In this document: piece after piece, positions 18,056 through 30,405 of the stretch
How positions within the stretch are numbered: the first letter of the stretch is position 1
Layout of the letters: each line of letters opens with the position of its first letter
Source of the DNA: Betaproteobacteria bacterium
GTDB lineage: Bacteria; Pseudomonadota; Gammaproteobacteria; Burkholderiales; Methylophilaceae
Length of the DNA: 64,000 nucleotides
NCBI GenBank assembly: GCA_016867975.1
Contig: VGIC01000003.1
Coordinates: 31,606 to 95,605 of the forward strand
Reading direction: 5' to 3'
Program-made: the position numbers and the translations under genes
Notes under the pieces: model-generated
What the model was told of the DNA's origin: nothing
Database searches by the model: none
Seen by the model: only the letters and a program-made list of their open reading frames with translations

Positions 18056-20623
18056 TCAGACTGCTGCAATCGGGATGACTTTGCTCGCTCTTGCCATGCT
18101 GTCCGCATAGTCGGCCATCTGATTGAAGTTGAGATATTGATAGATGTCCGCCGCATTGGTCAGCTTGTTGCCCACAGTTTCCAGATATTCTGCATGCGTA
18201 GGCATACGACCTAGTTTTGCACAAACGGCCGCCAGCTCTGCCGAACCTAGATAAACGCGCGTATCTTTACCCATGCGATTATCAAAGTTACGGGTACTGG
18301 TTGAGAATACCGTAGCCTTGTCCGCCACCCGCGCCTGATTGCCCATACAGAGAGAGCATCCGGGGATCTCCGTACGTGCGCCAGCCACGCCAAAGGTCGA
18401 ATACACGCCTTCCTCACGTAGTTGCGCCTCATCCATGCGAGTTGGCGGTGCCACCCACAGGCGTGCAGGAATCCCACCTGCGCCTTCCAGCACTTTTGCT
18501 GCCGCACGATAGTGACCGATATTCGTCATGCAACTGCCGATGAACACTTCGTCGATCTTATCTCCCCCAACGGCAGACAGCGGTTTAATATCATCTGGAT
18601 CATTTGGGCAAGCTACCAGTGGCTCTTTGATCTCGTTCAGGTTGATCTCAATGACATGCGCGTACTCCGCATCCGCATCGGGCTGTAGCAACTCCGGTTT
18701 CTCTAACCAAGCTTTCATGCTGGCGATACGGCGCTCCAAGGTGCGCGCGTCTTGATAGCCGTGATCAATCATATTTTGTAATAGCACAATGTTGGAATTC
18801 AGAAACTCGATTACCGGCGCTTTGTTCAATAACACTGTGCAACCATTGGCAGAGCGTTCGGCTGACGCATCCGCCAGCTCAAACGCCTGTTCTACTTTCA
18901 GATCAGGCAAGCCTTCTATTTCCAGCACACGCCCGTTGAACACGTTCTTTTTACCTTGTTTGCCTACGGTCAAAGTGCCTTCTTGAATGGCTGCATAAGG
19001 AATCGCATTCACGAGATCGCGCAGTGTGATGCCCGGCTGCATTTCACCTTTGAAACGTACCAGTACCGATTCCGGCATATCCAACGGCATCGCGCCTGTT
19101 GCGGCCGCAAACGCTACCAGACCTGATCCAGCAGGGAAAGAAATGCCGATTGGGAAACGCGTATGCGAATCCCCCCCAGTGCCAACTGTATCTGGCAGCA
19201 CCATGCGATTCAACCATGAGTGGATTACGCCGTCACCCGGACGTAGGCTCACGCCGCCACGACTACTGATAAACTCAGGCAATGTATGCTGTAACTTGAT
19301 ATCGACTGGCTTAGGATATGCCGCAGTATGACAGAAACTCTGCATCACTAAGTCACTGCTAAAACCCAAGCATGCCAGCTCTTTTAATTCATCACGGGTC
19401 ATACCGCCGGTGGTATCCTGAGAACCCACCGTGGTGGCTTTAGGCTCACAATAGGTCCCCGGGCGAACACCCGCCACACCACATGCACGCCCCACCATTT
19501 TTTGTGCCAGCGTATAGCCCTTGCCTGTATCTTTAGCAGGGGTTGGCTTGATAAAGCATGTCGTTTCAGCCAGCCCAAGCGCCTTGCGTGCATTGGCAGT
19601 CAAGCCGCGACCGATAATCAGAGGGATACGTCCACCCGCGCGCACCTCGTCTGGCATGGTCGATGGTGTCAGATTAAACGTAGCAATCACTTCACCCTGT
19701 GCATTCAACACTTCACCCGCATCTGGTTTAATGGTGATGATGTCACCCATTTGCATGTTTGAAACATCGCACTGAATGGGCAATGCCCCAGAATCTTCGG
19801 CAGTGTTAAAGAAGATAGGCGCAATCTTAGTGCCTAAAATTACCCCGCCCGTACGTTTATTGGGAATATTAGGAATATCCTCGCCCATGTGCCACTGCAC
19901 TGAGTTGATGGCCGATTTGCGTGATGATCCGGTACCGACTACATCGCCCACGTAAGCCAAAGGCAAACCTTTCTGCTTTAAGGTCTCGATCGTTTTCAGT
20001 CCATCTGGCATTTTGTTCACCAGCATCGCTTTAGCGTGCTGCGGAATATCTGGACGGCTCCAAGCCTCTTGCGCAGGACTTAAGTCATCGGTATTGGTTT
20101 CGCCATCCACCTTAAACACCACGACTTTGATCTCATTGGCTAGTTTAGGCGCGTTAGTAAACCACTCTGCCGCTGCCCAAGATTCCATCAACTTCTTGGC
20201 ATGGGGATTACCAGCTTTCATTTTTTCATCAACATCATGAAACGCGTCGAACATCAAAATTGTGCGAGACAATGCCTGCACGGCAACATCTGCCAGCGGC
20301 GTGTCCAGCAAGGTCACAAGCGCCTGCACGTTGTAGCCACCCAACATGGTGCCCAGCAACTGCACCGCTCTTTCTGCACTCATTAAAGGGGTAGTCACCT
20401 TACCATTCGCCACGTCTGATAAAAATGCGGCTTTCACATAGGCAGCCTGATCCACGCCAGCAGGGATGCGATTTTCAAGCAGATTGATTAACACAGCCTC
20501 CTCACCGGCTGGCGGGGATTTTAGCAACTCTATCAGTTGAGCAACCTGCTCGGCGGATAATGGTAATGGGGGTAAATTTTGTGAAGCACGTTCTTGCACG
20601 TGCGCAGCATAGGCTATTAGCAT
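18056..20623 (-). CDS. acnB: Aconitate hydratase B
   Basis: 855 residues, full length for AcnB. It interconverts citrate and isocitrate with a [4Fe-4S] cluster. The N-terminal HEAT-like domain ([19 protein letters not shown]) precedes the swivel domain, the AcnB order. Conserved segments include [32 protein letters not shown] and the C-terminal cluster region [15 protein letters not shown] and [15 protein letters not shown] with the ligand cysteines. Together with the fumarase it gives TCA-cycle capacity on this segment. Confidence 0.97.
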   Translation of the reverse strand: MLIAYAAHVQERASQNLPPLPLSAEQVAQLIELLKSPPAGEEAVLINLLENRIPAGVDQAAYVKAAFLSDVANGKVTTPLMSAERAVQLLGTMLGGYNVQALVTLLDTPLADVAVQALSRTILMFDAFHDVDEKMKAGNPHAKKLMESWAAAEWFTNAPKLANEIKVVVFKVDGETNTDDLSPAQEAWSRPDIPQHAKAMLVNKMPDGLKTIETLKQKGLPLAYVGDVVGTGSSRKSAINSVQWHMGEDIPNIPNKRTGGVILGTKIAPIFFNTAEDSGALPIQCDVSNMQMGDIITIKPDAGEVLNAQGEVIATFNLTPSTMPDEVRAGGRIPLIIGRGLTANARKALGLAETTCFIKPTPAKDTGKGYTLAQKMVGRACGVAGVRPGTYCEPKATTVGSQDTTGGMTRDELKELACLGFSSDLVMQSFCHTAAYPKPVDIKLQHTLPEFISSRGGVSLRPGDGVIHSWLNRMVLPDTVGTGGDSHTRFPIGISFPAGSGLVAFAAATGAMPLDMPESVLVRFKGEMQPGITLRDLVNAIPYAAIQEGTLTVGKQGKKNVFNGRVLEIEGLPDLKVEQAFELADASAERSANGCTVLLNKAPVIEFLNSNIVLLQNMIDHGYQDARTLERRIASMKAWLEKPELLQPDADAEYAHVIEINLNEIKEPLVACPNDPDDIKPLSAVGGDKIDEVFIGSCMTNIGHYRAAAKVLEGAGGIPARLWVAPPTRMDEAQLREEGVYSTFGVAGARTEIPGCSLCMGNQARVADKATVFSTSTRNFDNRMGKDTRVYLGSAELAAVCAKLGRMPTHAEYLETVGNKLTNAADIYQYLNFNQMADYADSMARASKVIPIAAV

Positions 20624-20777
20624 GGCAGTTTTTCTAGGTTAAAAAATAATGGATATTATAAAGGAAGCGCGGAGTAAGTATCCATGAACCACGTTGCGAT
20701 TGTTGCAGCCATGTGAATTATTCCGTGCTTTTTTAACTGGTCAAATCGCTAACATGCTGACCCTAGAAAGGTATTCG

Positions 20778-21089
20778 CTAGTTAGTCACAAATAACTTGT
20801 TAGCAAAAGGCGTGCCGCAACTGCTGCCTTTGACTGACGCCTCGAATTTCTCCAGCAATGCGCTCTCGTAACCTTTGCCATGTTTTAACTCTAAGAAAGC
20901 GCGCACTTCGCTCGCATCAGCAAAACCATTCTTGTCTGTATCCATCGAAGTGACGTTATCTTCTACTGTTGGCCCCGTGTATTTGCCTGTTGCATCAACC
21001 AAGTAATCGAGCGCATCCTCTGCCTGTACCTGAGCAGTAAATAACGATCCAGCCAACAACATGAGTTTTAGTCGTTTTTGCATATCCAT
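20778..21089 (-). CDS. Secreted EF-hand domain protein
   Basis: 103 residues from ATG 21089, chosen because AAGGAG lies 8 nt upstream. A signal peptide (KRLKLMLLAGSLFTAQVQA) precedes a short mature protein. One canonical EF-hand loop, DTDKNGFADASE, fits the calcium-binding D-x-D-x-N-G-x-x-D-x-x-E pattern. One Cys lies near the C-terminus (SSCGTPF). In methylotrophs, periplasmic calcium is needed by methanol dehydrogenases, but no link is shown here. The function is unknown. Confidence 0.75.
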   Translation of the reverse strand: MDMQKRLKLMLLAGSLFTAQVQAEDALDYLVDATGKYTGPTVEDNVTSMDTDKNGFADASEVRAFLELKHGKGYESALLEKFEASVKGSSCGTPFANKLFVTN

Positions 21090-21216
21090 GCACCTTACTC
21101 CTTGCAATACTAGGGACTACAATACCTGTGATCAGTAGTAGAGTAAATAATTCAACTATTAAGACCTTTGCAAGAGTCTTCTAAAGTCGGAGTTTTAGTA
21201 AAAACCTCAAAAATCT

Positions 21217-21289
21217 GTCATTCTGAGCGTAGCGAATAATCCATGTAACTTGTTGATATTGATGGATTATTCGCTACGCTAAGAATGAC
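21217..21289. repeat. Long palindromic repeat element between EF-hand gene and fumarase
   Basis: Arms of 28 bp (21217-21244 and 21262-21289) are complementary with one mismatch around a 17-nt loop. The arms read GTCATTCTGAGCGTAGCGAA and then TAATCCAT. This is the style of dispersed repeats found near genes in many Proteobacteria. A related but more degenerate copy lies at 34375-34450, and an internal GTCATTCC/GGAATGAC pair occurs in the element at 59438-59566. A GACCTTTGCA string 50 bp upstream (around 21163) matches the end of the 59.4-kb element. Confidence 0.8.
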
Positions 21290-21357
21290 GCTTCATCGTG
21301 ATTGCTGTTAAAGTAAGAATAAAAATGTTACCGTGCAAGGCTTTTCTGTTATGCGAC

Positions 21358-22863
21358 TTAACGCGCAATAGCGGTGATTTTTTTCCAATGTTGTGGCCCC
21401 AGTCGGTGTACGGATTCACCACGCGGCGTGACCGCTACAGTCACCGGCATATCGACTACCTCAAACTCGTAAATCGCCTCCATGCCCAAGTCTGCAAACG
21501 CCAGAACGCGGGATTTTTTAATGGCTTTACTCACCAAATATGCCGCACCGCCCACCGCAGTTAGATACACGGCCTGATGTTTCTGAATAGCGGCAATTGC
21601 CTCATCGCCACGCTCGGCTTTACCCACCATGCCTATCAACCCCGTTTCTGACAGCATTAATTCAGTGTAGTCATCCATTCTGGTGGCAGTGGTCGGACCA
21701 GCCGGACCAACCGCTTCATCGCGCACCGCGTCCACAGGGCCCACATAGTAAATGAATCGGTTATTAAGGTCGACTGGTAACGGCTCACCTTTTTTCAACA
21801 TGGTGGCCATACGTTTGTGTGAGGCATCGCGACCTGTGAGCAGTTTGCCGCTGAGCAACAGCGTTTCGCCCACTTGCCAGGTGGCGATTTCTTCATGCGT
21901 GATAGCATCCAGATTGACCTGTCTTGACGAGCCACTTGCTTGCCACTGCACATCCGGATAGGCCGACCAATCCGGTGGAGCCAACTCCGCTACGCCTCGC
22001 CCATCCAGCTCGAAATGCACATGGCGTGTCGCTGCACAATTAGGAATAATCGCCACTGGTAAGCTCGCAGCATGTGTCGGATAGTCCAGGATCTTGACAT
22101 CAAGCACGGTTGCTACCCCCCCCAATCCTTGCGCCCCGATGCCTAGATGATTCACTTTTTCAAATATCTCTAGACGCAGTTCTTCTAGCTTATTTTGTGC
22201 GCCTTTTGCTTTCAGCTCATGCATATCTATCGGTGCCATCAGGGATTCTTTCGCTAACAACATGGCTTTTTCTGCACTGCCTCCGATGCCGATGCCCAGT
22301 ATTCCTGGAGGACACCAACCCGCCCCCATGGCGGGCACCACCTGCAATACCCAGTCTACGATGCTGTCATTGGGGTTCAACATGGCAAGCTGGGCTTTGT
22401 TTTCGCTGCCCCCTCCCTTGGCGGCAATACTGACCTCGACTTTATCACCAGCCACCAATGATACATGCACCACGGCGGGTGTATTGTCTTTGGTGTTGAT
22501 ACGCGTACCAGCCGGATCACTCACCATTGAGGCACGCAACTTGTTTTCTGGCAACAAATAGGCGCACCGCACCCCTTCATTGACCATCTGCTCGACATCC
22601 AATTGGGCGTCCCAGCGCACATTCATGCCCACTTTCACAAATGCCACTACGATGCCCGTATCCTGACAGAGCGGGCGTTTGCCTTCAGCACACATGCGGG
22701 AGTTAGTGAGAATCTGCGCTATCGCATCTTTGGCGGCTGGCGACTCTTCACGTTCATAGGCTGTTGCCAACGCATGGAGATAATCAGCAGGATGATAGTA
22801 AGAAATATACTGCAAGGCATCTGCAATGCTTTGTATGAAATCTTCTTGTTTAATGATCGTCAT
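21358..22863 (-). CDS. fumA: Class I fumarate hydratase (iron-sulfur)
   Basis: 501 residues with the alpha and beta domains fused as in FumA/FumB. It catalyses hydration of fumarate to malate with an oxygen-sensitive [4Fe-4S] cluster. Visible landmarks are RPLCQDTGIVVAFVKVG, GWCPPGILGIGIGG with a cluster cysteine, and in the beta domain GRDASHKRM and AVGPAGPTTATRMD. The symbol indicates the class; fumA and fumB cannot be told apart here. It is transcribed divergently from purB. Confidence 0.93.
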   Translation of the reverse strand: MTIIKQEDFIQSIADALQYISYYHPADYLHALATAYEREESPAAKDAIAQILTNSRMCAEGKRPLCQDTGIVVAFVKVGMNVRWDAQLDVEQMVNEGVRCAYLLPENKLRASMVSDPAGTRINTKDNTPAVVHVSLVAGDKVEVSIAAKGGGSENKAQLAMLNPNDSIVDWVLQVVPAMGAGWCPPGILGIGIGGSAEKAMLLAKESLMAPIDMHELKAKGAQNKLEELRLEIFEKVNHLGIGAQGLGGVATVLDVKILDYPTHAASLPVAIIPNCAATRHVHFELDGRGVAELAPPDWSAYPDVQWQASGSSRQVNLDAITHEEIATWQVGETLLLSGKLLTGRDASHKRMATMLKKGEPLPVDLNNRFIYYVGPVDAVRDEAVGPAGPTTATRMDDYTELMLSETGLIGMVGKAERGDEAIAAIQKHQAVYLTAVGGAAYLVSKAIKKSRVLAFADLGMEAIYEFEVVDMPVTVAVTPRGESVHRLGPQHWKKITAIAR

Positions 22864-22999
22864 ATGCGGGATTTTTGTGATGTATTCGTAGACGGCATTT
22901 TACGCTTTATTGCCGCCTTGGGTTAAAATAACGTTTTTATTCAATAAGGAAGCACCGAGCCTTGAGCCTGTGCCCCACAAGCCCTTTGTAGAAAGTTAA

Positions 23000-24967
<1,968 letters not shown>

Positions 24968-24968
<1 letters not shown>

Positions 24969-25699
24969 TGACACTGATGAACCTAGCGGCCGAAGCAAGA
25001 AGATTTCTACGCAGTACACACAGTGGTCTACTTTCTACCCTATCATCCAAATTTGATGGTTATCCATTTGGCTCCGTCGCGCCATTTGTGCTTGGACATG
25101 ACTGCCAGCCGGTCATCCTGATCAGCAGTATTGCCGAACATACCAAAAATATCGTCAGCAATGCTAAGGTTTCATTGCTCGTTTTTGCTGGCGCTGAAGA
25201 TTTGCAAGCCAACGCGCGTTTAACACTACTTGGCGAAGCGATAAAAATCGAGAAAAACGATGCAGACCTAAAAGCAAGATATCTGCGCTATTTGCCGCAA
25301 GCAGCCAGCTACTTTGACATGCATGACTTTGCTTTTTACCGTATCAATATCAGTCAGGTACGCTATATTGGCGGTTTCGGCAAAATGAGCTGGATGTCCT
25401 CCAGTGAGCTATTGAGCCTGCCACCAGCAGATAATAACTTACTGGCAGGTCAGGAAACCTCCATCATCGCACACATGAATGCAGACCATATCGATAGCCT
25501 GATCGCTTATTGTCAATATTTCCACCAAATCAACGCCAGCACAGCCACCATGCTCGGCATTGATACCGATGGATTTGATGTTAGGGTCATTGATGCCGAC
25601 ACCACTAAAATCGTGCGCTTTGAATTTGACCGGCCCGTTCAGGATGCCCAATCTGCACGCGTGGCATTGGTGCAAATGTCTAAAGTAGCGAAGCGATAA
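24968..25699 (+). CDS. HugZ-like heme-utilisation/pyridoxamine oxidase-fold protein
   Basis: 243 residues. The N-terminal split-barrel (PNPOx-like) domain reads GLLSTLSSKFDGYPFGSVAP. The C-terminal DUF2470 domain begins around EETSIIAHMNADHIDSLIAY, where HMNADH is the characteristic motif. Such proteins bind or degrade heme in some bacteria, while others are uncharacterised. It starts in a TAATG overlap with wrbA. No heme uptake genes are nearby, so the precise substrate is open. Confidence 0.82.
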
Positions 25700-25700
25700 C

Positions 25701-26045
25701 ATGGTAAGACAGCTACAACTAGGCGCATCCATCAGTCTGCTGGCCTTGATTCTGCTGACACTTGCATGGGAAACAGCCCTTGCCCCACTCAGGCCAGGCG
25801 GATCTTTATTGATGCTAAAAACACTACCGCTCCTTCTCCCATTGTTTGGGGTCTTGCATGGAAAGCGTTATACCTACCAATGGGCCAGTATGTTCATCTT
25901 GCTTTATTTCACAGAAGGGGCGGTACGTGCTTGGTCAGAACATGGTCTTTCGGCAAAGCTTGCCTTGGCAGAGTGTGCAATTGCGTTTATATTTTTCTTC
26001 TGTGCCATCTTCTACGCTCGACTGGCGCGCTACAAAACATTATAA
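25701..26045 (+). CDS. DUF2069 family membrane protein
   Basis: 114 residues, starting 1 bp after the HugZ-like stop. Four hydrophobic segments are visible: SISLLALILLTLAW, MLKTLPLLLPLFGVLHG, WASMFILLYFTEGAVRAWS and CAIAFIFFFCAIFYARL. The segment LLPLFGVLHGKRYTYQWASM is typical of DUF2069, a small inner-membrane family found next to wrbA in many Gamma- and Betaproteobacteria. The function is unknown. Confidence 0.85.
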   Translation: MVRQLQLGASISLLALILLTLAWETALAPLRPGGSLLMLKTLPLLLPLFGVLHGKRYTYQWASMFILLYFTEGAVRAWSEHGLSAKLALAECAIAFIFFFCAIFYARLARYKTL

Positions 26046-26096
26046 AATCGCCATTTCTCCCGCGCTAAACATTACTTCTTCCACTATAATCCTAGC

Positions 26097-26837
26097 ATGA
26101 GAATTTTACTTTCCAACGATGATGGCTATTTTGCTCCTGGCCTTAATATCCTCGCCGAACACATCAGCAGGATTGCAGAGATTACGGTCGTAGCCCCTGA
26201 AAGAAATCGTAGTGGCGCCAGCAATTCACTGACATTAGACCGGCCGCTGAGCGTCAAAAAAGCCCATAATGGCTTCTTTTATGTGAATGGTACGCCGACT
26301 GACTGCGTTCATATTGCGCTGACTGGACTGATGGACACCATGCCAGATATGGTCATCAGTGGTATCAATGATGGCGCCAACATGGGCGACGACACTATTT
26401 ACTCAGGCACCGTGGCTGCGGCAATGGAAGGTTATCTGCTGGGCATTCCATCGCTTGCAGTCTCCATGTCACAACACAACTCGACGCACTTTGAAACCGC
26501 TGCCAGAGTTGCAGTTGAGCTGATTCAGCATTATCAGAAAAACAATTTCAAATCACCTACGCTGCTCAATGTCAACGTACCGAACATCCCTTACGATGAG
26601 TTGCAAGGTCGCGCTGTCACGCGTCTAGGTAAGCGTCACAAGGCAGAACCTGTGGTGCAGCTCAAAACGCCGCGCAATGAGACCGTGTACTGGGTGGGGG
26701 CAGCTGGTCAGCCTAATGATGGTGGCGAAGGCACCGATTTTTATGCGGTTGATCGCAACCAAGTATCCATCTCGCCGATTCAGGTAGATTTAACCAGTCA
26801 CACACAACTGAATGACATTAAAGACTGGCTCAAGTAG
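26097..26837 (+). CDS. surE: 5'-nucleotidase SurE
   Basis: 246 residues. Metal-dependent nucleoside monophosphate phosphatase; metal ligands lie in the opening [12 protein letters not shown] and in [24 protein letters not shown] and [20 protein letters not shown] are further family motifs. SurE, Pcm and NlpD form the classical stationary-phase gene string. SurE is 13 bp from pcm. Confidence 0.96.
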   Translation: MRILLSNDDGYFAPGLNILAEHISRIAEITVVAPERNRSGASNSLTLDRPLSVKKAHNGFFYVNGTPTDCVHIALTGLMDTMPDMVISGINDGANMGDDTIYSGTVAAAMEGYLLGIPSLAVSMSQHNSTHFETAARVAVELIQHYQKNNFKSPTLLNVNVPNIPYDELQGRAVTRLGKRHKAEPVVQLKTPRNETVYWVGAAGQPNDGGEGTDFYAVDRNQVSISPIQVDLTSHTQLNDIKDWLK

Positions 26838-26850
26838 GGAAAAATAAACT

Positions 26851-27525
26851 GTGGCTTTAGTAAAATCTTCACAAACGGGCATTGGCATGACGTCGCAGCG
26901 CACACGTGACCGCATGCTTAATCGCCTGCGTGAGCAAGGCATTAAAGATGAGGTCGTCCTTTCCGCCATTGCTGGCATTCCTCGTCACATCTTTGTCGAT
27001 GAGGCCTTGTCTATCCGCGCTTACGAAGATGTCTCGTTGCCGATTGGTTTTGGGCAGACCATCTCGCAGCCCTACATCGTGGCTCGCATGTCTGAATTAC
27101 TCCGCAATGGTCAGCCGCTAGGCAAAGTACTCGAGATTGGCACTGGTTGCGGCTATCAAACAGCTGTGCTTTCGAGAATTTCCCAGGAAGTCTATTCAGT
27201 AGAGCGCATCCGACCGCTGGTCATGAAAGCGCGTGGCCATCTGCGCGAGCTTAAATGTGTGAACGTCAAGCTGGACCATGCGGATGGCAACATGGGGTTG
27301 TCACAATTAGCCCCCTTTGATGCCATTATGGTCACGGCAGCGGCCAGCCACATTCCGCAAGAGCTGCTGAATCAGATGACCATTGGTGGCAGGTTGGTGA
27401 TTCCCGTGGGAACGGATGAGCAGATTTTGTGTTTGGTTGAGCGTCTCTCAGCTTCTGAATATCGTCAAACCAAACTCGAAACAGTCAAATTTGTGCCCCT
27501 GCTCGGTGGTACGAGCGCAACATGA
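26851..27525 (+). CDS. pcm: Protein-L-isoaspartate O-methyltransferase
   Basis: 224 residues with GTG start at 26851; an in-frame ATG at 26887 ([11 protein letters not shown]) is a possible alternative. It repairs isoaspartyl residues in aged proteins using SAM. Motifs [34 protein letters not shown] and [14 protein letters not shown] are clear. Its stop overlaps the nlpD start (ATGA at 27522-27525). Confidence 0.95.
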   Translation: MALVKSSQTGIGMTSQRTRDRMLNRLREQGIKDEVVLSAIAGIPRHIFVDEALSIRAYEDVSLPIGFGQTISQPYIVARMSELLRNGQPLGKVLEIGTGCGYQTAVLSRISQEVYSVERIRPLVMKARGHLRELKCVNVKLDHADGNMGLSQLAPFDAIMVTAAASHIPQELLNQMTIGGRLVIPVGTDEQILCLVERLSASEYRQTKLETVKFVPLLGGTSAT

Positions 27526-28541
27526 GGCTCGCCCACGCTGTATCCATCGCCACTTTAAGCTGCATATTGGCGGCCTGCAGCACTACTACCACTACCGCTC
27601 CCATCATCGACCGGCCGCCAAGCAGCAAACCGGCCACCAGCAAAAACACCGCAACAAAAGCCTCCACCAAGATATCGGGCATTAAAAACAGCACTGATTG
27701 GCGCCCAGATAACTATACGGTTAAAAAGGGTGATACCTTATTCAGTATCGGACTTGAGCATGGCTATTACTATAAGGATATTGCTCAGGCTAATGATATC
27801 AAATCACCGTACACCATCAAGGTGGGGCAAGTTCTGAAACTCATCTCATTAAAAGAGAAGCCAGCGACCTCCGAACCCAAGCAGGCTCAGGAACCCTCTG
27901 GCGATGTGACCACCTACCCGATGAGCAATGACGCAGAAGCGCCTGCTCCCAATACCGGTTTAGCAGAAGTGGTCTCCCTTTCCGAGCCTAAAGGGATTCG
28001 CGAGCCCTACAGTGAGGAGGCATTCAAAAAAACCACGCTGGCCAGCAAGGCTGCAGACGAAAAACTCGTGAGCACTGAGAAACTGCCATCCGCTAGCACG
28101 GTGACTGATCCAAAAATAGAACCGAAGGCAGAGTCGAAATCTACCACTAAATCCAGTAGCGAATCAACCGATAATCTAGAGTGGTCTTGGCCTACAAAAG
28201 GTAAGGTGATCGGTCACTTCAATGATGCCGGCAATAAAGGAATCGATATCGCAGGCAGCATGGGGCAAAGTGTTATGGCGGCCTCCACTGGTAAAGTCAT
28301 CTATGCCGGCTCAGATTTACGCAGTTATGGCAAACTGGTGATTGTGAAGCACAATGCAAACTATCTCTCTGTGTACGCCCATAACAGCCAGATTCTGGTC
28401 AAGGAGGGGCAGCAGGTGAGTGCTGGACAAAAAATCGCTGAAATGGGCAATACTGATAGCAGTATAGTCAAGTTGCACTTTGAAATACGCCAGCAAGGGA
28501 AATCTGTAGATCCGGTTAAGTTCCTAGCCAGCAATGAATGA
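27522..28541 (+). CDS. nlpD: NlpD-type murein hydrolase activator lipoprotein (LysM and LytM domains)
   Basis: 339 residues. The lipobox LAAC (about residue 19) makes it a lipoprotein. A LysM peptidoglycan-binding domain ([15 protein letters not shown] to about residue 110), a low-complexity linker and a C-terminal LytM/M23 domain follow. The LytM domain reads GNKGIDIAG where active enzymes have the first zinc-binding His, so it is a degenerate, non-catalytic form like E. coli NlpD, which activates amidases at the septum. In most Proteobacteria rpoS follows directly; here it does not. Confidence 0.92.
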   Translation: MRLAHAVSIATLSCILAACSTTTTTAPIIDRPPSSKPATSKNTATKASTKISGIKNSTDWRPDNYTVKKGDTLFSIGLEHGYYYKDIAQANDIKSPYTIKVGQVLKLISLKEKPATSEPKQAQEPSGDVTTYPMSNDAEAPAPNTGLAEVVSLSEPKGIREPYSEEAFKKTTLASKAADEKLVSTEKLPSASTVTDPKIEPKAESKSTTKSSSESTDNLEWSWPTKGKVIGHFNDAGNKGIDIAGSMGQSVMAASTGKVIYAGSDLRSYGKLVIVKHNANYLSVYAHNSQILVKEGQQVSAGQKIAEMGNTDSSIVKLHFEIRQQGKSVDPVKFLASNE

Positions 28542-28790
28542 TACGCACGGTCGTCAAAGAAAACCCATCGTTGCCAAAATAGAGCCGAATAAATATCCGT
28601 ATTGCCCATAAGCCAGTACTTGGCTTATCCAACTTACTCCCCATAAAGGGCATCACTACCCATCTAAAGTCGCTACAATGGTTTCAGCGGCTATCCCGAT
28701 AAGCAGAATCTGGCAGAAGGCGATGGGCGGGTCAACGTGAAAACTGAAAACGAAGAGACCGTTGCCGTTCAATCATTTTCAGTGAAATAT

Positions 28791-28815
28791 GTACCCGCTC
28801 CTTCACAGCGGGTAC
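28791..28815 (+). terminator. GC-rich hairpin after nlpD, converging on yqhA
   Basis: Perfect 9-bp stem GTACCCGCT / AGCGGGTAC around a 7-nt loop, located between convergent nlpD and the yqhA-like gene. There is no strong T tract, so it may act weakly or in both directions. A second hairpin, ATAAGCCA-GTAC-TTGGCTTAT, lies around 28609-28629. The 284-bp spacer contains no gene I can support. Confidence 0.5.
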
Positions 28816-28825
28816 AGCGAATGTA

Positions 28826-29371
28826 TTAGTGTTGATTGGTTGTCGAATGCGACATCAATTTGTCGATGTAGGCAATAGATACAGCTGATAACACAAAGGC
28901 CATGTGGATGATGGTTTGCCAGATCAATACTTTGTCTGACAAGTTTTCGGCATTGATGAATGTTTTGAGCAGATGAATTGATGAAATGCCGATGATGGCG
29001 GTTGCCAGTTTTACTTTTAACAGATTGGCATTCACATGCGAGAGCCAATCGGGCTCATCAGGGTGGCCTTCAAGGTTAAGACGGGAAACGAAAGTTTCAT
29101 AGCCGCCAACAATGACCATAATCAGCAGGTTTGAAATCATCACTACGTCAATCAGCCCAAGCACGATCAGCATAATGTCAGTTTCTGCTAGCGACGTTGC
29201 TTTGCCAACCATGTGGACGAGTTCTACCCCAAAGAAGAATACATAGACGGCTTGGGCGACAATCAGGCCTAAATAAAGCGGCAGCTGTAGCCAGCGGCTA
29301 CCAAATAGGATGTTGGTCATAATGCTACTTTGTTTGTATTCTGTAGCGTGTGGTGTGTGCTTTTGAGCCAT
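28826..29371 (-). CDS. YqhA/UPF0114 family inner-membrane protein
   Basis: 181 residues. The family core is recognisable: FGSRWLQLPLYLGLIVAQ, LVLGLIDVVMISNLLIMVIV-type hydrophobic stretches, and GGYETFVSRL followed by HPDEPDWLSHV. About four transmembrane segments are present. The function of UPF0114 is not established. It is convergent with nlpD. Confidence 0.88.
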   Translation of the reverse strand: MAQKHTPHATEYKQSSIMTNILFGSRWLQLPLYLGLIVAQAVYVFFFGVELVHMVGKATSLAETDIMLIVLGLIDVVMISNLLIMVIVGGYETFVSRLNLEGHPDEPDWLSHVNANLLKVKLATAIIGISSIHLLKTFINAENLSDKVLIWQTIIHMAFVLSAVSIAYIDKLMSHSTTNQH

Positions 29372-29435
29372 TGCGTAAACCTTTTTTCAACGTCTGATAA
29401 TGGTGGATATTGTACCAGCTAGAGGTGGATTTCTA

Positions 29436-30275
29436 TCAGGCAATGTTGTATTCCAACGAATAGTGAGCATCTTTATCCAATGCCAGTGTCTCGGTCAGCG
29501 CCGGCATTGCCTCTTCCAGAGTTTTAGGCAAGGTCCACGGTGGATTGATAATGAACATACCGCTACCGTGCATACCAAACCCTTCAGGAGAGGGGGTGTG
29601 GATACTCATGCTGACGTGTAACCAGTCAGTCATGTCTAAGTGCATGAGGTCATCTACCATCGCATCCGGCTCTGGGCGTTGCAGAATGGGGTACCACACC
29701 AGATAGGTGCCAGTTGGGAAACGCTTCAGGCTATCCTTGAGCATGTGAAGCACATGCTGGTAATCTTGCTTGTCCTCATAAGGCGGATCAATCAACACAA
29801 CAGCCCGCCGTGGTGGTGGGGGCAGGCAGGATTTGATGCCAGAAAAGCCATTTTGCATCTCAACTTTCACCTGTTTTCTCGAGCCATCAAAATTTTGATT
29901 CAGCAGCTTGTAATCATTGGGATGCAATTCAAATAGACGCATTCTGTCATCGGCACGTAAATACTGCTGTGCCAGCATGGGAGAGCCGGGGTAGAACGTC
30001 GCTCCTTGACTCAAGGCTTGGACATGGCTGACATAATCGGTCAGTGACTGCGGCAGGTGCTTGGCAGAATATAGCTTGGCAATGCCATCCTTGAACTCTG
30101 CATTCTGAGTGGCATAACCTTCATCCAGACTGTATAAACCGGCACCGGCATGGGTGTCGATATACCAGAATGGTTTATCTTTCTTGACAGTGTGCTCCAG
30201 CACCAAACTGAGGATGTAATGCTTTAAAACATCGGCGTGGTTTCCAGCGTGAAAGGCGTGACGGTAACTCAGCAT
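29436..30275 (-). CDS. rlmJ: 23S rRNA (adenine2030-N6)-methyltransferase
   Basis: 279 residues. The opening MLSYRHAFHAGNHADVLKH is diagnostic for RlmJ, with WYIDTHAGAGLY (SAM-binding) and the catalytic VLIDPPYEDKQDY motif. It methylates N6 of A2030 in 23S rRNA. It stands alone, divergent from the CDF transporter. Confidence 0.96.
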   Translation of the reverse strand: MLSYRHAFHAGNHADVLKHYILSLVLEHTVKKDKPFWYIDTHAGAGLYSLDEGYATQNAEFKDGIAKLYSAKHLPQSLTDYVSHVQALSQGATFYPGSPMLAQQYLRADDRMRLFELHPNDYKLLNQNFDGSRKQVKVEMQNGFSGIKSCLPPPPRRAVVLIDPPYEDKQDYQHVLHMLKDSLKRFPTGTYLVWYPILQRPEPDAMVDDLMHLDMTDWLHVSMSIHTPSPEGFGMHGSGMFIINPPWTLPKTLEEAMPALTETLALDKDAHYSLEYNIA

Positions 30276-30405
30276 AAGTAAAGAAAGTGTGAAAATACTT
30301 GCGCCTATTATACGTTCATCTTCTTCTGATATAAGCGCTGGGTACGGACTAATTTTAAGGAGAACTTTTTGCTCACAACAGCCTTTTCAGTTAGCATAGC
30401 CGAGT

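Noticed and set aside
17599..18156. 185-residue version of the small membrane protein
   Set aside because: The first 37 codons lie mostly inside acnB on the same strand in another frame; the ATG at 18045 follows the acnB stop and gives a sensible protein.
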